Part shown: positions 4,597 through 5,723 of the stretch, in pieces
Layout of the letters: each line of letters opens with the position of its first letter
How positions within the stretch are numbered: the stretch's first letter is position 1
Assembly (NCBI GenBank): GCA_021736545.1
Contig: JAIPFS010000104.1
Location: 1-5,723 of the forward strand
DNA: 5,723 bases
Source of the DNA: Spirochaetia bacterium
GTDB taxonomy: Bacteria; Spirochaetota; Spirochaetia; PWKH01
Direction: 5' to 3'
Translations under genes and position numbers: made by a program
The notes under the pieces: model-generated
The model's database searches: none
Told to the model about the DNA's origin: nothing
The model's input: only the letters and a program-made list of their open reading frames with translations

Positions 4597-5418
4597 TTGA
4601 CTTTTTCACTATGGTCTTTTCTCATAGCAGCAGTTTTCAATGGATTTGCAGCATATGCAGCTTTGATCAGAGGATCTGTAAGCTTTAGCGGTGCCGTGGC
4701 TGGGACAATTGTAGGTGCAGGGATTCTTTCTGCAGGTGGTTTTTTTCTCTGGGCAATACTGATAATCTTTTTTGTATCCTCCTCACTGCTCAGCCGGATT
4801 GGTAAAGCTCGGAAAGCTGCTTTAGAGATTATTCATAAAAAAGGCAGTGAGCGAGATGCCGTACAGGTCTTTGCAAACGGTGGTGTTGGATTAGCAGGAG
4901 CTCTATTATTCGGCTTTACAGGTAATGAACTTTTCTGGTGTGCTTCAGCCGCATCTCTGGCCGCTGCCGCGGCAGATACATGGGCTAGTGAACTGGGTGT
5001 TCTCAGTAAAAAGCCTCCGGTTTCCATAAAGAATTTTAAGACAATAGTACCCGGAGTTTCAGGCGGAGTGAGCTGGCTGGGAACTTCAGCAGCCTTCGGC
5101 GGAGCAGCCTTGGTAGGCTTAATCTTCGGTTTTGGTTCATTGTTTATCATCGGGGGCTCTTTGGAACTCTTATGGGGCATGCTTGCAGTGACTCTCTGCG
5201 GTTTTTCAGCCTCCTTTGTTGACAGTATCCTGGGGGCGACACTGCAGATTCATTACTACGATGAGAAAGAGCAGAGTATTACTGAATTTTCAGTCAAGGA
5301 TGGAAGACCCATGAAGTATTATCAGGGAATTCGCTGGATCGATAATGATGCAGTTAATTTCATCAGTACCCTCTTTGCTGCAATGGCTGCGGGACTCATT
5401 CATTATCTGTTAATTTGA
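4597..5418 (+). CDS. DUF92/TMEM19 family membrane protein, VTE6-type (putative isoprenyl-phosphate kinase)
   Basis: I start the gene at TTG 4597 behind GGAGG, giving 273 residues; ATG 4540 would add 19 atypical residues. DUF92 hallmarks appear in order: 'NGFAAYAALIRGSVSFSGAVAG' split over about 15-36, 'ERDAVQVFANGGVG' (85-98), 'AADTWASELGVLS' (125-137), 'GVSGGVSWLGT' (153-163), 'GFSASFVDSILGATLQ' (202-217) and a late 'DNDAVNF' (249-255). About six hydrophobic segments indicate an inner-membrane protein. The plant and cyanobacterial member VTE6 is a phytyl-phosphate kinase that makes phytyl diphosphate; human TMEM19 and most bacterial members are uncharacterised. Lying downstream of a VTE5-like kinase, it would supply the second phosphorylation of the same alcohol. 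The 220-base gap and possible terminator mean separate or attenuated transcription. Family identity is firm; activity is inferred. Confidence 0.87.
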   Translation: MTFSLWSFLIAAVFNGFAAYAALIRGSVSFSGAVAGTIVGAGILSAGGFFLWAILIIFFVSSSLLSRIGKARKAALEIIHKKGSERDAVQVFANGGVGLAGALLFGFTGNELFWCASAASLAAAAADTWASELGVLSKKPPVSIKNFKTIVPGVSGGVSWLGTSAAFGGAALVGLIFGFGSLFIIGGSLELLWGMLAVTLCGFSASFVDSILGATLQIHYYDEKEQSITEFSVKDGRPMKYYQGIRWIDNDAVNFISTLFAAMAAGLIHYLLI

Positions 5419-5585
5419 AGAATACAAAAAACCTGCTGAGCTGTAAAAAATTCCATCCCTGCATCCCAAATCTCCCCCAAACAGGCCTCCGCCGAGCTCA
5501 CAGTCCCACGCTCCGGACCCACGACACCCAGCAGCCGTCAAGATCCCGAGATGCTCACATGTACCGAACAGCCCTGATGCAGTGC
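5419..5585. other. Non-coding stretch at a change in base composition
   Basis: No gene is convincing here. The first ~40 bases are AT-rich with two A runs; from about 5460 the GC content rises to ~60-65%. A rightward reading from TTG 5415 (93 codons) has no ribosome binding site, an implausible Pro/Arg/Ser-rich product, and runs opposite the leftward partial gene. A leftward open frame through 5419-5640 yields a Gly-rich product without a start. I also looked for integron attC core sites and found none. Confidence 0.4.
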
Positions 5586-5723
5586 TCAAGCCGCCATGAA
5601 CTTCGGATTGTAGGGATTCCCAGTGCCCTCCGGGGTCTCAAACTCCCGCAGCCAGGCCCGTCTCTGCGTCTCAGAGAGGTTCTGCTGCTCCCGTGAGAAC
5701 CAGGCCCGCCGCGTAAAGAGCCC
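5586..5723 (-). CDS. Partial leftward gene, last 45 codons, unknown function
   Basis: On the minus strand the frame is open from the right edge to a TGA at 5588-5586 and encodes 45 residues. The product has a protein-like composition: charged, helical, with Trp, Phe and many Arg and Glu, ending 'TPEGTGNPYNPKFMAA'. A short internal repeat is visible: RRAW at residues 5-8 and again at 21-24, 16 codons apart, matched by a 9-nt direct DNA repeat (CCAGGCCCG at 5652-5660 and 5700-5708). I do not recognise the family. GC content is about 60%, with GC-rich third positions unlike the genes to the left, which suggests a different origin. The rest of the gene lies outside the window. It runs toward the DUF92 gene (convergent). 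The call rests on frame openness and composition only. Confidence 0.5.
   Translation of the reverse strand, partial: GLFTRRAWFSREQQNLSETQRRAWLREFETPEGTGNPYNPKFMAA

Noticed and set aside
5415..5696. 93-codon rightward ORF after the DUF92 gene
   Set aside because: It has a TTG start overlapping the previous stop with no ribosome binding site, and a Pro/Ser/Arg-rich unstructured product. It runs antisense to the more protein-like leftward partial gene in GC-rich DNA, where long chance frames are common.

Overview
The window is bacterial chromosomal DNA of moderate GC content (roughly 43% by eye), except for the last ~260 bases, which are about 63% GC by hand count. Strong Shine-Dalgarno sequences and sigma70-like promoter hexamers are visible. 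The gene set would fit a low-to-mid GC, possibly anaerobic bacterium; a spirochaete or Firmicute-like host is a guess that nothing in the window proves.

Left part (1-2121, all on +): the 3' end of a uracil-DNA glycosylase superfamily gene with a cysteine-containing C-terminal extension; a stand-alone tandem CBS-domain protein behind a leader with a plausible promoter; a small Mth938-like domain protein; and a 120-residue acidic protein that I do not recognise. Gaps of about 110-210 bases separate these genes, so they need not form one operon.

Centre (2175-3390): a leftward gene for a long ArsR-type regulator (342 aa, C-terminal winged helix) faces a rightward transcription unit. The region between them carries four copies of a 16-bp inverted repeat, TTAGA-N6-TCTAA, with centres 30-33 bp apart, about three helical turns. 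A rightward promoter (TTGACA, 17 bp, TACTAT) is embedded in this array. This is the most striking non-coding structure in the window and is the natural candidate operator of the divergent regulator.

Right part (3388-5418, on +): an 87-residue basic protein with an excellent ribosome binding site, then a membrane CTP-dependent lipid-alcohol kinase of the VTE5/SEC59/DGK1 type, then (after a possible terminator) a DUF92/VTE6-type membrane protein. In plants and cyanobacteria the VTE5 and VTE6 families act in sequence to turn an isoprenoid alcohol into its monophosphate and then its diphosphate. The adjacent pair here suggests a polyprenol or other isoprenoid-alcohol salvage pathway, the first part of which may be under control of the ArsR-like regulator.

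End (5419-5723): a non-coding stretch and then the last 45 codons of a leftward gene of unknown function, in DNA of clearly higher GC content. This marks a compositional break and perhaps a transfer boundary.
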